DNA of 64,000 nt from Bacteroidales bacterium (GTDB taxonomy: Bacteria > Bacteroidota > Bacteroidia > Bacteroidales > UBA1715): positions 16,253 to 80,252 of the forward strand of contig JAITUU010000003.1 of assembly GCA_031286165.1 (NCBI GenBank). The letters are read 5' to 3'. Positions 63,471 through 64,000 of the stretch are shown here, piece by piece. The stretch's first letter is position 1. Each line of letters opens with the position of its first letter. A program made the translations under genes and the position numbers. The notes under the pieces were generated by a model. It saw only the letters and a program-made list of their open reading frames with translations. It had not been told where the DNA came from and did not search any database.

Positions 63471-63635
63471 TAGTAAAATATGTCAAAAAACAAATGACGA
63501 ATATGTAATTATCGCATAATTTTTTACTTTTTCCCAAAGCAATAACTTTGTAAATTATTGTGTATCAATAAAAAAAACAAGTGTTTTTATAGCGCAAAAA
63601 ACTCCTGCGAAACGAAGGTCAAGCAAAACAAACAC

Positions 63636-63872
63636 TCAAACTTTTAAAAAAAACTCTTCGAGTGAAATTCCAAAATACGTACAAATATCATACAACACAG
63701 AAACAGATACATTCACTCTCTTGCTCTCTATGCGTCCTATGTGTATATTAGTATCGTAATAAAACTCCATTTGCGAAACCTTTTTTTCTTTTCGCAACTG
63801 CTTTATGTGCAAAACAATTTTTAAGAGCAACTCCTCATCGCAACGTTGTTTTTTATATATAGAATTTTTCAA
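63636..63872 (-). CDS. XRE-type helix-turn-helix regulator
   Basis: The protein has 78 residues with one Cro/CI-type HTH: LLKIVLHIKQLRKEKKVSQMEFYYDTNIHIGRIESKRVNVSVSVLYDICTYFGISLEEFF. The recognition helix region (TNIHIGRIESK) and the closing DICTYFGISLEEFF are typical. There is no ATG at the expected position; the start is a TTG at 63872 and could be elsewhere. Upstream, 11 bp from that TTG, begins the ATCTTTT array, which on this strand has in-frame stops. Its target genes are unknown. Confidence 0.75.
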   Translation of the reverse strand: MKNSIYKKQRCDEELLLKIVLHIKQLRKEKKVSQMEFYYDTNIHIGRIESKRVNVSVSVLYDICTYFGISLEEFFLKV

Positions 63873-63882
63873 AATAATATCA

Positions 63883-64000
63883 ATCTTTTATCTTTTATCT
63901 TTTATCTTTTATCTTTTATCTTTTATCTTTTATCTTTTATCTTTTATCTTTTATCTTTTATCTTTTATCTTTTATCTTTTATCTTTTATCTTTTATCTTT
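63883..64000. repeat. ATCTTTT tandem array, 16 full copies, running off the window
   Basis: ATCTTTT is repeated without error from 63883 to 63994 (16 copies), with a partial unit to 64000. The array continues or ends outside the window. Perfect copies of a 7-bp unit are prone to slippage, so the copy number is likely variable. It lies 11 bp upstream of the start of the XRE regulator. Confidence 0.95.

Noticed and set aside
63883..64000. CRISPR array
   Set aside because: The units are 7 bp with no spacers and no cas genes are in the window; it is a simple tandem repeat.

Overview
The window looks like a chromosomal segment of a Bacteroidota (Bacteroidetes) bacterium. The evidence is concordant: a Bacteroidetes-style dcw cluster (FtsI with a C-terminal PASTA domain, no murF or ddl in the cluster), type IX secretion system (T9SS) features (PorQ and C-terminal sorting domains), heterodimeric methylmalonyl-CoA mutase, and many -7 promoter elements of the Bacteroidetes form TAnnTTTG with almost no Shine-Dalgarno sequences. 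MurE carries the DNPR motif for meso-diaminopimelate and LL-diaminopimelate aminotransferase (DapL) is present, so the peptidoglycan is predicted to be DAP type. Isoprenoids are made by the MEP route (Dxs, IspH). The genus cannot be fixed from the sequence alone.

Layout. 1-3430: surface or secreted proteins on the minus strand (an Ig-like BIG2 repeat protein cut by the window edge, a small T9SS cargo protein, a nuclease-like protein) and a structured non-coding stretch. 3426-8196: an outer-membrane helix-hairpin-helix protein divergent from ligA, then convergent tcdA. 8460-35123: the dcw cluster mraZ-rsmH-ftsL-ftsI-murE-mraY-[insert]-murD-[ORF6N]-ftsW-murG-murC-ftsQ-ftsA-ftsA-ftsZ, followed by dxs. 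The roughly 7-kb insert between mraY and murD is a duplicated module of secreted proteins (tail-like repeat protein, lipoprotein, subtilisin with a T9SS tail), visibly more AT-rich than the cell-wall genes. 35189-43053 (minus strand): iron alcohol dehydrogenase, phosphosulfolactate synthase, TPR protein, DUF4301 protein, ispH, cmk, porQ, divIC/ftsB. 43472-49211: DUF3298 lipoprotein, acetate-family transporter and methylmalonyl-CoA mutase mutAB. 49362-59445: asnS, SRPBCC protein, beta-lactamase-family hydrolase, panC, panD, lipoprotein, radA, a MntA/HepT hybrid gene, rsfS, ftsH and a LUD-domain gene. 59448-64000 (minus strand): MerR regulator, queD, dapL, an OmpH-like protein, a secreted protein with a sorting-like tail, an XRE-type regulator and a 7-bp tandem array running off the edge.

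How the parts fit. The dcw genes make the lipid-linked precursors (MurE, MraY, MurD, MurG, MurC), polymerise them at the septum (FtsW, FtsI) and build the divisome (FtsL, FtsQ, FtsA, FtsZ). DapL supplies the DAP used by MurE. PorQ belongs to the T9SS, which would export and anchor the sorting-domain proteins, including the two subtilisins embedded in the cell-wall operon.

The most unusual signals are: (1) the duplicated protease module inside the dcw cluster, with a 19-codon relic of a lost gene copy; (2) a set of intergenic arrays with 7- or 8-bp period, each with its own sequence, three of which have the same unit (TTTACAA) abutting a -7 promoter element; (3) a fused and truncated MntA-HepT toxin/antitoxin gene that keeps both catalytic motifs; (4) a nine-cysteine insert in the small methylmalonyl-CoA mutase subunit; and (5) two adjacent, diverged ftsA genes. 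I saw no CRISPR array, rRNA, convincing tRNA or intact insertion sequence.
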